From Bog-159 sp963738375 (lineage in GTDB: Bacteria > Acidobacteriota > Terriglobia > Bryobacterales > Bryobacteraceae): a DNA stretch of 64,000 nt. The stretch covers positions 62,001 through 126,000 of the forward strand of contig CAVTWL010000002.1 in NCBI GenBank assembly GCA_963738375.1. The letters run 5' to 3'. Made by a program: the position numbers and the translations under genes. This document shows positions 43,709 to 51,565 of this stretch, in pieces. Below the pieces are notes generated by a model. The model had not been told where the DNA came from and made no database searches. It worked only from the letters and a program-made list of their open reading frames with translations. Within the stretch, counting starts at the first letter, position 1. Every line of letters starts with the position of its first letter.

Positions 43709-43909
43709 CTAGCTCGCTATGGGCTGTTCCAGGTCACTGCTGAGGTACTCCAGTATCTCCTGTTCGCGCTGTTGGATTTCAAGCAGGATCGGTTCTGCCA
43801 TTCGAGTATAATCCCGTTGTGTGTGCACCTTACGCGCTTCCAGGAGGACTCTTCGCAGGTTGCCAACGCATTGCTGCGCGAGCAGCATTTGGTCATCGGT
43901 TTGAATCAT
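43709..43909 (-). CDS. small helical partner of the nucleotidyltransferase-like gene
   Basis: A 66-residue protein from the ATG at 43909, which overlaps the stop of the upstream gene by four bases (ATGA). It is predicted to be almost entirely helical (QMLLAQQCVGNLRRVLLEARKV, PILLEIQQREQEILEYL) and resembles small partner proteins encoded next to stand-alone nucleotidyltransferases. The in-frame start further upstream (43975) lies inside the neighbour and is unlikely. No catalytic motif is visible. Confidence 0.65.
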   Translation of the reverse strand: MIQTDDQMLLAQQCVGNLRRVLLEARKVHTQRDYTRMAEPILLEIQQREQEILEYLSSDLEQPIAS

Positions 43910-44339
43910 GGCAGCTCCAGTTCCACGATACCGCGTTGTCGAAAGCTTCTGGAAGTCTGATACGTGTCCAGCCAAAGATCAAGCACCTCTTGTCCGATTG
44001 AGCCCCGCGCCCAGAAGACGTCCGATTCGAATTGGAGCTTTGCTCGGATGGAATCGAAGACGCCTTGAGCCGCAGCGGATAGTTGCGCAACCTGAAAATC
44101 TTCGCTCATGATCAGCAGGATGTCGAGATCTCTGGGGGCGGGTTTGGCGGTAACAAAACTACCCCAAACGAAAACACGACGCCGCTGGCGGCGAGTTCGA
44201 GGATGGTGCGGAGCCGGTCTGAAAGCCACAGGCGTCTTGGCGACGAGCGTCCAAAACGCGATAAGAACTCCTGCCAGTCGGCCGTGTGCACGCCGGGAGG
44301 CAGTTCTCCGCCGATGGTCAGTTCAGGCAGCACAACCAC
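43906..44339 (-). pseudogene. MNT-like nucleotidyltransferase-fold protein, frameshifted
   Basis: From the GTG at 44339 the frame reads LPELTIGGELPPGVHTADWQEF and continues to ILELAASG. One missing base near 44180 then moves the homology to another frame (RRVFVWGSFVTAKPAPRDLDILLI...QEVLDLWLDTY). The segment G-S-F-x(8)-D-L-D is the nucleotidyltransferase motif of MNT-type proteins; families like this are annotated DUF6932. With the 66-residue partner it would form a two-gene module resembling MNT-type toxin-antitoxin pairs. Apart from the shift it looks well conserved, so it may be a recent break or an error. Confidence 0.7.
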
Positions 44340-44641
44340 ACGATAACAGATGGATTACCGACCGGCTGTTCAACGGTGGCGAAGTCGTCCGTGGACCCCA
44401 TCGTTTGGTGGTTGTGAGCGCGTTTATGAGGAGTAATCCACTGCCAGGGCCGGAAATCCCGTCGGATCAGCGGTATGCGCATCTATCGTCACCCTGACGT
44501 CGACCATCCGAAGTCCAGGTGACGCGTCGGCGACTACAGACTTATTCGAGGACTCGCCGATTGCGCTATGATGAAGTTAATTCCGCAACGAATCGCATAT
44601 TTGCGATTTGGGCCGGAAGGTTCGAAAGACCGGGGCGGCAC

Positions 44642-44660
44642 GGCCTAGAGCGCTTCCACA
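44642..44660 (+). repeat. 19-base direct repeat, copy 2
   Basis: GGCCTAGAGCGCTTCCACA, identical to 35286-35304. Here it lies in non-coding DNA at the edge of the accessory island. Confidence 0.6.
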
Positions 44661-44713
44661 GCGACTAGTCAACCGACCGCTGATAAAGCCCGTCTACCGA
44701 GGTGGATAGATTT

Positions 44714-44739
44714 AAAATGGGGCCGCACGGCCCCATTTT
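44714..44739. terminator. perfect 12-base-stem hairpin just before the two-gene operon
   Basis: AAAATGGGGCCG and CGGCCCCATTTT are exact reverse complements separated by CA, followed by one more T. The structure looks like a bidirectional rho-independent terminator (A-run, GC stem, T-run). It lies only 18 bases before the ATG at 44758, where it could also act as an attenuator or palindromic operator. Confidence 0.6.
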
Positions 44740-44757
44740 TGCGACAATCGTAGTCGA

Positions 44758-45597
44758 ATGGATGAAGTCTGGAAACAGATCGTTGTCGAGGCACTCGCGG
44801 TTGGATTGAAAACTTCCGCGGGACCCGTACCCGGGGCGAAACTCCGCCAGTTGATTCTTAAGGCCGCGAAGAGACGCGATCTTAACTATCCGCCCACTGG
44901 GCACGAGCAAGAATCGTTCGGAGATTTCCTTAAGCATTTCGAATCGATCGCGCTTGTTCGTCGCCGCGAGGGTAGAGACCTCGTCGTGGCGCCTGCGGAC
45001 ATGCCCCAACTCCTCACGGATGCGCCGGAAAGTGGCACTACCCGCCTGCGCGAGGACATCTTCGAGGCTTTTACACGAATTCCGCGCGGCCTGCCACCAT
45101 CGGAACCTTGGTACGTGCTTTCCGACGATACCGTCGTGTGGTTATTGCCCACCGAGCTTTCAGGATCCGGTGAACTCGTGAAAATCCCCGCCGCGACCCT
45201 GGAACTGGAACTTAGTGAGCGAAAGTCTTTCATCCAATCCGTAGATTTAGCGGAAGACGTCAAGAATCTAATCGCTGGAAGCCTTGATACCCACTCTGGC
45301 CTCGGATCTTTTTCAAAGCTCATCAAAACCCACGGCCTTTCACAAAACTGGCACCGCCATCGATTTCAAGCGGTCGTTCGAAGAATTAGAGCGTGGTGCA
45401 CTGCAACGGGTGTTCCTTGGCGCGAGGAGTGGGTTTCGTCGAGCGATGCATCGAAGCCGTTAGCACCAATGCGGGATGATCTGCCGGGTGCGAATCAGCG
45501 CCAATTATTCGAGCGCCTCGTACAATCGCTAAGCGAAGAAGACTTACGTCGAATCTCCGTACCGCTCGATATTGTGATCAAGTTAATCCGAGAATAG
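44758..45597 (+). CDS. LOTUS/OST-HTH-like protein of an uncharacterised two-gene operon
   Basis: A 279-residue protein. Residues 1-80 resemble an OST-HTH/LOTUS winged helix: an N-terminal helix (WKQIVVEALAVGLKT), PVPGAKLRQLILKAAKRRD, then ESFGDFLKHFESIALVRRREGRDLVVAPAD. LOTUS domains bind RNA or protein partners. The middle (about 95-200) is mixed alpha/beta (WYVLSDDTVVWLLPTELSG). The C-terminus is helical (LFERLVQSLSEEDLRRISVPLDIVIKLIRE). No signal peptide or membrane helix is seen. It is followed 11 bases later by a second unknown gene. Base and codon use are less GC-biased than in the flanks, suggesting transfer. The neighbours are toxin-antitoxin and integrase remnants, so a mobile defence or conflict role is possible. 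Confidence 0.7.
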   Translation: MDEVWKQIVVEALAVGLKTSAGPVPGAKLRQLILKAAKRRDLNYPPTGHEQESFGDFLKHFESIALVRRREGRDLVVAPADMPQLLTDAPESGTTRLREDIFEAFTRIPRGLPPSEPWYVLSDDTVVWLLPTELSGSGELVKIPAATLELELSERKSFIQSVDLAEDVKNLIAGSLDTHSGLGSFSKLIKTHGLSQNWHRHRFQAVVRRIRAWCTATGVPWREEWVSSSDASKPLAPMRDDLPGANQRQLFERLVQSLSEEDLRRISVPLDIVIKLIRE

Positions 45598-45608
45598 CGG
45601 CCAGCCCG

Positions 45609-46394
45609 ATGGAAACTGCAATTCTCCTCGGCATCCCAAGCCCGTACGTTGCGCGCCTCCGCAGCGCTCTGGATTCGCAAGGCGGACCGCCAGGAACTTG
45701 GTCCCTATTATTCGTTCCAGCCCCGAAGAAGGATCCAGGAATTAATAAGGGAACCGCTTGCCAGGCCTGCTATATCGCGGATAACCATCAGAGCCCGCAC
45801 ATATTTGGGTTTTCCACGCAACAACATCGATCCGAGTTGGCAGCAGAGATTGTGCAATCCTTTCGCTTTAGATGGTGTGACCAACTCGTCGGCCACCTAA
45901 ACAGCCTCGCTACGCCGAATCCCGGCCCTTTTCTGGAAAGGTTGGCCGCTGAGCTCGTCGAAGAAGAGCGGTGGTCATCTCGTATTAGGCCGATGGATAT
46001 GGGATCGCCTCTGCTCCTGCCCGAGTGTTCGTTCGGCGCCAGTGGCGGGCACAAGAGTTTGTGGCGTCATGCCCGCAGCTATGGCGACGAAGCCAATATC
46101 GACGGAGCCGCGAAAGCGTTGCGCGAGTTTGAACGCACCGACCTCCGGAAGCAGGCGCACTATCAATGGATCGATGATCGAGACTTGATTTTTGGCCGAA
46201 ACGGAGCTCGCCATGCCGATGCTCCATTTCCGCGGGGATGGAAGTTTTCTTATCGCCTGCCCGAGGGTTTCCACTACGATATCATGCATCTCGAAAGGCG
46301 CAAATTCTCGCTCACTGACATCGGGGGGGCGCTTCACACCACGGTAGCAAACGGGCATATCAACATGGATCCGCACGGTTACGTCAGGGGCTGA
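45609..46394 (+). CDS. unknown protein, second gene of the LOTUS-like operon
   Basis: A 261-residue soluble protein I do not recognise. Features: an N-terminal segment METAILLGIPSPYVARL, a possible metal site CQACYIADNH, and a helical middle (HRSELAAEIVQSF, FLERLAAELVEEERW). A conserved-looking C-terminus carries HYQWIDDRD, EGFHYDIMHLERRKF and HINMDPHGYVRG. The clustered His, Asp and Tyr residues could be catalytic or metal-binding. The gene starts 11 bases after the first gene of the operon with no separate promoter. An effector role paired with the LOTUS-like protein is plausible but not shown. Confidence 0.68.
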   Translation: METAILLGIPSPYVARLRSALDSQGGPPGTWSLLFVPAPKKDPGINKGTACQACYIADNHQSPHIFGFSTQQHRSELAAEIVQSFRFRWCDQLVGHLNSLATPNPGPFLERLAAELVEEERWSSRIRPMDMGSPLLLPECSFGASGGHKSLWRHARSYGDEANIDGAAKALREFERTDLRKQAHYQWIDDRDLIFGRNGARHADAPFPRGWKFSYRLPEGFHYDIMHLERRKFSLTDIGGALHTTVANGHINMDPHGYVRG

Positions 46395-46438
46395 CAGTGG
46401 CGGGTTGTCCCGTCACGTCGCGCACGGCCTCACAGCCG

Positions 46439-46948
46439 TCAAGAATTCCCTGGTTCCAGGCCGATTCTGTCGTTGACTGCGTTTCGGAGTGGTTGTTTGC
46501 AGCCAGGGTACCGTTCCGTCGTTTGGACGCTCACGTGGCCGAGCAGGAATTGGACCTGTTCAAGTTCCCCACCAGCCTCGTGACACAGGCGTGCGCACGT
46601 GCGACGAAGATCGTGCGGAGCCACATTCTCCAGGCTACATTTCGCACTCGCTGCCTTCACCACACCCCAGATAACCTTCGGGAAGTGACGGCTCTTGGTT
46701 GAAAGCGCCATGGGCTGACGGCGACTACGGCGTTTTGGTCCAAGCGGAGGCCAAGTTTCCGGAGCGGGACGGCCCGGCCGGCCGGCGGCGGTGTATTCCG
46801 GTTGGACGGTGGCCTGCGGTTCCAAGGGGTCGAGATTCTTTGGGGCGGACGGCTTTGCTCGAACAGACGGATCGAGAGAGTGGATGGGCGCCGCACGTGA
46901 GAACCATTGTAGGGCCGCGGATGAACGGCGATCAACGCCGATTCGCAT
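46439..46948 (-). pseudogene. tyrosine integrase remnant (C-terminal catalytic part)
   Basis: The last 80 residues of this frame are a clear tyrosine-recombinase catalytic end: APHDLRRTCARLCHEAGGELEQVQFLLGH with the H-x-x-R box, then HVSVQTTERYPGCKQ with the nucleophilic Tyr, and NAVNDRIGLEP. Upstream of about base 46680 the frame becomes Pro/Arg-rich without homology, and the N-terminal domains and first catalytic Arg are missing. It is a truncated integrase and marks the right part of the accessory island. Confidence 0.85.
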
Positions 46949-46969
46949 CCTCGGTCGATTTCGAGGAGA

Positions 46970-47551
46970 CTAGTGGAGTTTCCAGGAGAGTCCGATTAGG
47001 ACATCGACCTGGTTTTGGGTGAGGCTGATGGTGGGACCGTTGGCAAAGACGATGAGGGCGGGAGCGTTGTTCCAGCGCGTGTAGCGGAGGGCGGGCGAAA
47101 GGCGCAGGCGGCCGATGCCGAGCTGGACGCCGGCGCCGATGACGAGGCCCTGGCTGGAGGATGACGGGGTAAAGGTGGAGGACAAGATGTCGCGGGGCAC
47201 CCAGCCGGCTTCGATGAAGGGCTTGACGACGGGAAGGGGGAGCAGGGTTTTCTTAAGGAGGATGGGGAATTCCCAGGAGGTGCGCGGGTGCTGGAGGATG
47301 AGGTTGGAGGTCCACTGCGGGGTTTGGTAGCTTTCGTTACGGTACAGGGCGTCGGCTTCGACGGAGAAGCCGAGGGGCAGACCGAGGTCCAGTTGGGGGC
47401 CAATGGCGTAGCGGGTTGACACATCCTGGACCCATTGGCTGGACAGGTCGTTAGTGGTCATGGCTCCGCCGATGACGCCGACGGAGAGGGATTGGGCGAA
47501 GCAAAGGGAGGAAGTTACGAAGCAAGACAGGATACAGGAGGAGTTGCGCAT
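46970..47551 (-). CDS. outer-membrane beta-barrel protein
   Basis: A 193-residue protein with signal peptide (MRNSSCILSCFVTSSLCFAQ) and alternating amphipathic strands (LSVGVIGGAMTTN, YAIGPQLDLGLPLGFSVEADALYRN, LVIGAGVQLGIGRLRLSPALRYTRW). It ends in VDVLIGLSWKLH, a strand close to the end of the chain as in small OmpA/OprF-like barrels. No known ligand. The gene is monocistronic and lies directly beside the integrase remnant; its composition matches the chromosome rather than the island. Confidence 0.82.
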   Translation of the reverse strand: MRNSSCILSCFVTSSLCFAQSLSVGVIGGAMTTNDLSSQWVQDVSTRYAIGPQLDLGLPLGFSVEADALYRNESYQTPQWTSNLILQHPRTSWEFPILLKKTLLPLPVVKPFIEAGWVPRDILSSTFTPSSSSQGLVIGAGVQLGIGRLRLSPALRYTRWNNAPALIVFANGPTISLTQNQVDVLIGLSWKLH

Positions 47552-47625
47552 AGGGTTAGAGCCTCGGGAATGACAGGCAATTGTACGGCCAGATGCGGTG
47601 CGGGACGCTCCGTTACCGTCGCGGC

Positions 47626-49205
47626 TCAGTCGCCGGCGCTTTCGGCGTGGGCGGGTTCGGGGATGGCGCCGTCGAAGGGCCGGGCGGCGGCGGGGCCAGC
47701 GGCGCCGTGCCAGTTGTTAAAGCATTCGCGGACGACGTGGTAGACGCTACGCCGGTTTTCAGCGATCAGTTTCAGCCAGGACCAAGGGCCTTTTTGAGAG
47801 AAATAGATGCCGCGGAAGAACATGCGGGCGATCAAGTGACTGATTTTGTAGGCGGCGGGGGCGCCGGCGATGGAGGCGAGGGCCTGGCGCGTGGCGGCGG
47901 GGCTGTAGGAGTTAGTCCAGGCATAGCGGACTTCGTCCTGCACCTGTCGGGGGTCATGTTGAGCGGCGTGTGGGCCATGTGGAAGGGCGCGAAATCGAGC
48001 CAATGCTTGGGGCGGGTGAGGCGGCCTTCCTTTTCGAGGCGGGTGTAGAGAGGGGTGGCGGGAAAGGGGGTAATCTGTCCGAAGACCGGCAGGACGGGCG
48101 GCCATTCGCGGATCTGGGCGAGGGTGCGCTCGGCGACTCCGGCCTTGTCGTTATCCAGGCCGAAGATGAAGGAGGTGATGGCGTAGATGTTGCGGCGCGC
48201 CAGGCGTTCGAGAACGGCGGCGTATTCGCCGGGTTTGTTGAAGCACTTATTGACGCTGGCAAGGTTGGCGGGATCGAGGGATTCCATGCCGATGAAGATC
48301 CAGCTGCCGCCGGATTCGGCGATCAGGTCGACCAGTTCTTCGTCGCGCAGCAGGTTGGCGCTGATCTGGCCGACCCAAGAGACTTGCGCCTTGGCGGCGA
48401 TGATATCGCGCAGCAGCGATTTGGTGCGTTTGGCGTTGATGGCGAAGTTGTCGTCGACGAAGAAGACGGCGATCTGACCCTTTGTTTTGCGGGCGCGGGC
48501 TTTGAGCAGGAGCAGTTCGTCGACGATGCTCTGGTTGGTGCGGAAGCGAATGGAATCGCCGAAAAAGCCGGTGACGGTGCAGAACTCGCAGCCGTACGGG
48601 CAGCCGCGGCCCGACTCGATGGGGATGATATGGAACGTTTCCCATGCGGCTTTGAAGTGCTCCATGATGGGGCGGACGAAGCCGGGGATGCGATTGAACT
48701 GCTTGATGTCGAGGGTGTCCCAGGGGATTTTGGGATAGCTTTGGAGATCGGGCTTGTGTTCCTGGCCGAAGGCATCCACGGGCATGTAACGTTCTTTCAA
48801 TTGGCCGCGGGCGGCATCGGCCACGATTTGGGGCCAGGTTTCGTCGGCTTCGCCGAGGGCGATGGCATCGGCGTGGCGTGGGCCGCCGTCACGGCCGAGG
48901 GCTTCGTCGGGACATTCGGTGACATGGGGACCGCCCATGACGACGGGGACGCCGGCGGCGCGGAGGGCATCGGCGACGCGATAGGCTTTGGCGATCATGC
49001 GGGTCATGGCGCCGATGCCGACCAGGCCGATGTTTTCGGTGAGGGCGAACTGGACGATTTCGGCGTCGGTCATGGGTTGGGTGTTGCCGTCGATGAGCAG
49101 GACATCGTGCTCAGGAGGGGTGAGGGACTGGAGGAGGAACATCCAGAGGTGCGGCATAAAGTTGGCAGTCACACCGTTGTCGGGATTATATAGCAGTATT
49201 CGCAT
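47626..49205 (-). CDS. B12-binding radical SAM protein, one frameshift near the end
   Basis: About 526 residues after correction. An N-terminal cobalamin-binding domain (residues 1-140; ENIGLVGIGAMTRMIAKAYRVADALR, PVVMGGPHVTECPDEAL) precedes a radical SAM core with the cluster motif CPYGCEFC in ESGRGCPYGCEFCTVTGFFG. Further motifs are FVDDNFAINAKR, WIFIGMESLDP and ITSFIFGLDNDK. The homologous C-terminus (EVRYAWTNSYSPAATRQAL...) lies in another frame. One base is missing near 47950, in the context GACAGGTG. The un-shifted frame ends in Pro/Ala-rich nonsense at 47832. It belongs to the large BchE/methylthiolase-like group; the substrate is unknown. Confidence 0.88.
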
Positions 49206-50042
49206 GGGATGGTGTTATCGTCGCCTCTCTATGCGCCTGTGGGGGTAACGCTTAGTTACCAGACAGTGGGCGGCACAGAGTAGTTTAGTCACAATCGCTC
49301 AGTGCATCGTGGCGATTGCGGTTCCTATTGTTGGGAACGGAGTTAGTTGTGGAGGACGATGCTCAGGAGTGAGCGAAGTACCTCGATTCTGCCTTACAGT
49401 TGGGGAAAACAAGCTTGCGGAACGGATTTGTGAAGAAGCTAACACAAGAGCGGGTGGGGCCGATGGAGTCAGATGGGGAGGGCTGGAAGTGGCTCTTATT
49501 AAAAGGAACGGTGTCGCCTTCGCAAGCGATGGTGGCCATGAAGTTTGGGGCGTCCGCGCCAGACTTCATGGATGCTTCCCGTGGGTTAACGAATTTAGCG
49601 TGGCTCTATGGTAGCAGATAGTTGGACGGGGGGGATTTTCGCGAGTGGCTGACTTCGCGAGGGAGCCCGCTCCGTTTCCTTCGGCGAGACACTGGTCCCA
49701 TTTTTCAAGAGCGTGCCCTACAAGCGTGGATGCTATTGGCGGGCGGCGGTTATTCGATGAAGGTACCTGGTATGACGGCGAGTTTATGGGCCATCGACTA
49801 TTACGGGCCCACGACTACCGGTGTGAATGTGCTGGCGATCGCGAGGGACCCGGTGGATTTTGCGGTTGGGTTTGGAACAGATCGCAGCTACGATAACGAT
49901 AGTACCGGCTTCAGTTGCCTGGATCAAGCAGGCAGCCGGTGGGAGAGCGGCGGCCGATCATGCGAGACGGAGCGGTGTGCAAGGTGGCGCGGCCTTAGCA
50001 TTTTCGTAGAACACGAAAGTTTGGTACGATGACTCTTGTAAC
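49206..50042. other. region without a confident gene
   Basis: Short + strand frames at 49400-49621 (ending LTNLAWLYGSR) and 49622-50032 (with YSMKVPGMTASLWAIDYYG) are open but have weak starts and no recognisable domain. The stretch may contain a degraded gene on the + strand whose pieces run into tRNA-Val(GAC). Confidence 0.35.
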
Positions 50043-50119
50043 GGGCTCGTAGCTCAGTTGGTTAGAGCGCCTGCTTGACACGCAGGAGGTCACAGATTCG
50101 AGTTCTGTCGAGCCCACCA
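50043..50119 (+). tRNA. tRNA-Val (anticodon GAC)
   Basis: A 77-base cloverleaf with acceptor GGGCTCG/CGAGCCC, D arm identical to tRNA-Val(CAC), anticodon stem CCTGC/GCAGG with loop TTGACAC (anticodon GAC), T arm ACAGA-TTCGAGT-TCTGT and encoded CCA. It differs from the tRNA at 229-305 mainly in the anticodon and compensating stem positions. Confidence 0.97.
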
Positions 50120-50391
50120 CGTTTCATTTGACATCCGGCCGGCTCAGCCGCATCGCCAGGGAGCGGCCATCAAAGACTCTGCCCGTCAAACCGACCATCC
50201 AGTCCTCCAGGCATCTTGAGTTCACTGGGCGACGCGGCCGGGAAGCACGCTTCACCTCGTTTGGGTGCGTATAGGGAGTTGCCGAGAAACACGATTTTCC
50301 TGGCGTGATTCGGCGGCGGATGGCCGCGGATCGTGGAGTGGCTGAAATCCGGCGATCGGAGCGTTGAACTTCGGTGATGGATGGAAGCTCT

Positions 50392-51354
50392 CTAATCGCC
50401 TTCCGTCACCGCCATGATGGTCATCGGCGAATTCCCTTCGAGGCGATTGTTCACAAACAGAAACGCCATGTGGCGCTGGTTGCGCGCGCGGTCGATCAGG
50501 ATGCGCAAGGACTCGCGCGCTTCGGGATTCGGATCGCGGATCTGGTTGTAGGGCGCGAAGGTGTCGACAGCCTGCTCGTAGGAACGGCCGTGGCGCAGCA
50601 AGGCGCGGCAGACCAGAAAACCGGCGGTGGCGGATCCTGGCAGCTCAATTTGATGCCGCAGTTCGGGCATGCGGGCCCACGCATTGTAAACATGCGCCAC
50701 GCCGTGCCCGCGCAGGCATTCGAAATAGCTGGGACGGAGAAATTCCGCGTTTCTTACCTCCACGGCGTAACGGAAATGCGGGGGCAGCGCGCCCAGAAAC
50801 CGGTCGAGCACTTCGGTGAACTGGTCCGGCTCGGCGATGGCGCGCTTGGAAAACGTGCCGAATTCGAAAATCAGCACGCCCGTCTTGTTGCGGTGCGGCC
50901 ACAGCGGCCTCAAGAACATCTCTTTCAACATCTCCGCATTCAGGAACGCTTCGTTTTCCTTCCCCGCTTGCGGCCCGTAGCGCGGATGCGAAGGAAACAA
51001 TTTGCAGGTAATCTGTTCCGGAACTTTAAAGGCAAACTGAAACCCTTCGGGCGTCTGCGCGAAAAGCCTGGCCCAGAATTCCGGGATGGGGAACTGGTAA
51101 AACGCAAAATCCCCGCAAACCGCCGGAAACGTCCGCGCGTACTCCTTCAGGCAATGGGCGGCGAACAGCTTGGCCGAGAATCGTCCCCGCGACAGGTAGT
51201 TTTCCCGCGCATAAATCTGCCCCAGCCAGCCTTCGTATTTCCAGGAACTTCCGCCCAGGTAGACGCCTTGGGCCGCCAGGCGGTGCAGCCGCGCCGCTAG
51301 AGCTTCGCGGTCGAAGGAGCTGGGTTCGTCGAATAGGGGGGCGTCCAGGGGCAT
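50392..51354 (-). CDS. DUF72 family protein
   Basis: A 320-residue TIM-barrel-like protein of the DUF72/YecE family. It has the opening GVYLGGSSWKYEGWLGQIYARENYLSR, the conserved core FAFYQFPIPEFWARLFAQTPEGFQFAFKVPEQIT, GVLIFEFGTFSKR, YAVEVRNAEFL and the C-terminal MAFLFVNNRLEGNSP (the N-N-x-x-x-G motif). The biochemical role of the family is not established. It is transcribed divergently from the small zinc-ribbon gene that begins 40 bases away. Confidence 0.93.
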   Translation of the reverse strand: MPLDAPLFDEPSSFDREALAARLHRLAAQGVYLGGSSWKYEGWLGQIYARENYLSRGRFSAKLFAAHCLKEYARTFPAVCGDFAFYQFPIPEFWARLFAQTPEGFQFAFKVPEQITCKLFPSHPRYGPQAGKENEAFLNAEMLKEMFLRPLWPHRNKTGVLIFEFGTFSKRAIAEPDQFTEVLDRFLGALPPHFRYAVEVRNAEFLRPSYFECLRGHGVAHVYNAWARMPELRHQIELPGSATAGFLVCRALLRHGRSYEQAVDTFAPYNQIRDPNPEARESLRILIDRARNQRHMAFLFVNNRLEGNSPMTIMAVTEGD

Positions 51355-51394
51355 CGGCGCGGCTCGCTTTCAACGATATAATAGCGTTAAGCCT

Positions 51395-51532
51395 GTGCCG
51401 GAATCCGAGCCGAAACCGGAAGACGATCCAATGCTGTACTGCCCCAGGTGCTCCACGCATCTGATCCAGTTGAAATGCAAGCTGGTGTGCCCAAAGTGCG
51501 GATACTATCTGAGTTGCGCGGACTACTACTAG
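51395..51532 (+). CDS. small zinc-ribbon protein
   Basis: A 45-residue protein with GTG start at 51395. After an acidic leader (PESEPKPEDDPM) it is one zinc ribbon: LYCPRCSTHLIQLKCKLVC then PKCGYYLSCADYY, with two C-x-x-C knuckles and extra cysteines. Small proteins of this pattern are common and often unannotated in Acidobacteria. The DinB gene follows 33 bases later on the same strand, so co-transcription with DinB and the M28 peptidase is likely. Confidence 0.75.
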   Translation: MPESEPKPEDDPMLYCPRCSTHLIQLKCKLVCPKCGYYLSCADYY

Positions 51533-51565
51533 GCTTGGAGCTGCCAAGGAACCCAAGATACGCCG

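Larger units (their letters stand above)
44340..44757. other. intergenic region ahead of the two-gene operon
   Basis: No gene is visible. The region holds the second copy of a 19-base repeat (44642-44660) and a strong hairpin (44714-44739), and separates two divergent transcription units, so it should contain promoters for both. Confidence 0.45.

Noticed and set aside
47970..49193. A 407-codon + strand open frame opposite the radical SAM gene
   Set aside because: Same reason; the - strand frame has the CxxxCxxC cluster motif and a cobalamin domain.
49622..50032. A 136-codon frame ending just before tRNA-Val(GAC)
   Set aside because: TTG start without a ribosome binding site, no motif, and the C-terminal third is Arg/Cys-rich as in random GC-rich frames.
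229..50119. The whole interval between the two valine tRNAs as one integrated island
   Set aside because: It contains chromosomal-type genes (CarD, PolX, LpxL-type, L,D-transpeptidase, PEP-CTERM locus) with host-like composition; only 42.4-46.95 kb looks foreign.
50374..51300. A 308-codon + strand open frame opposite the DUF72 gene
   Set aside because: Arg/Gln/Phe-rich shadow of a well-conserved gene on the - strand.
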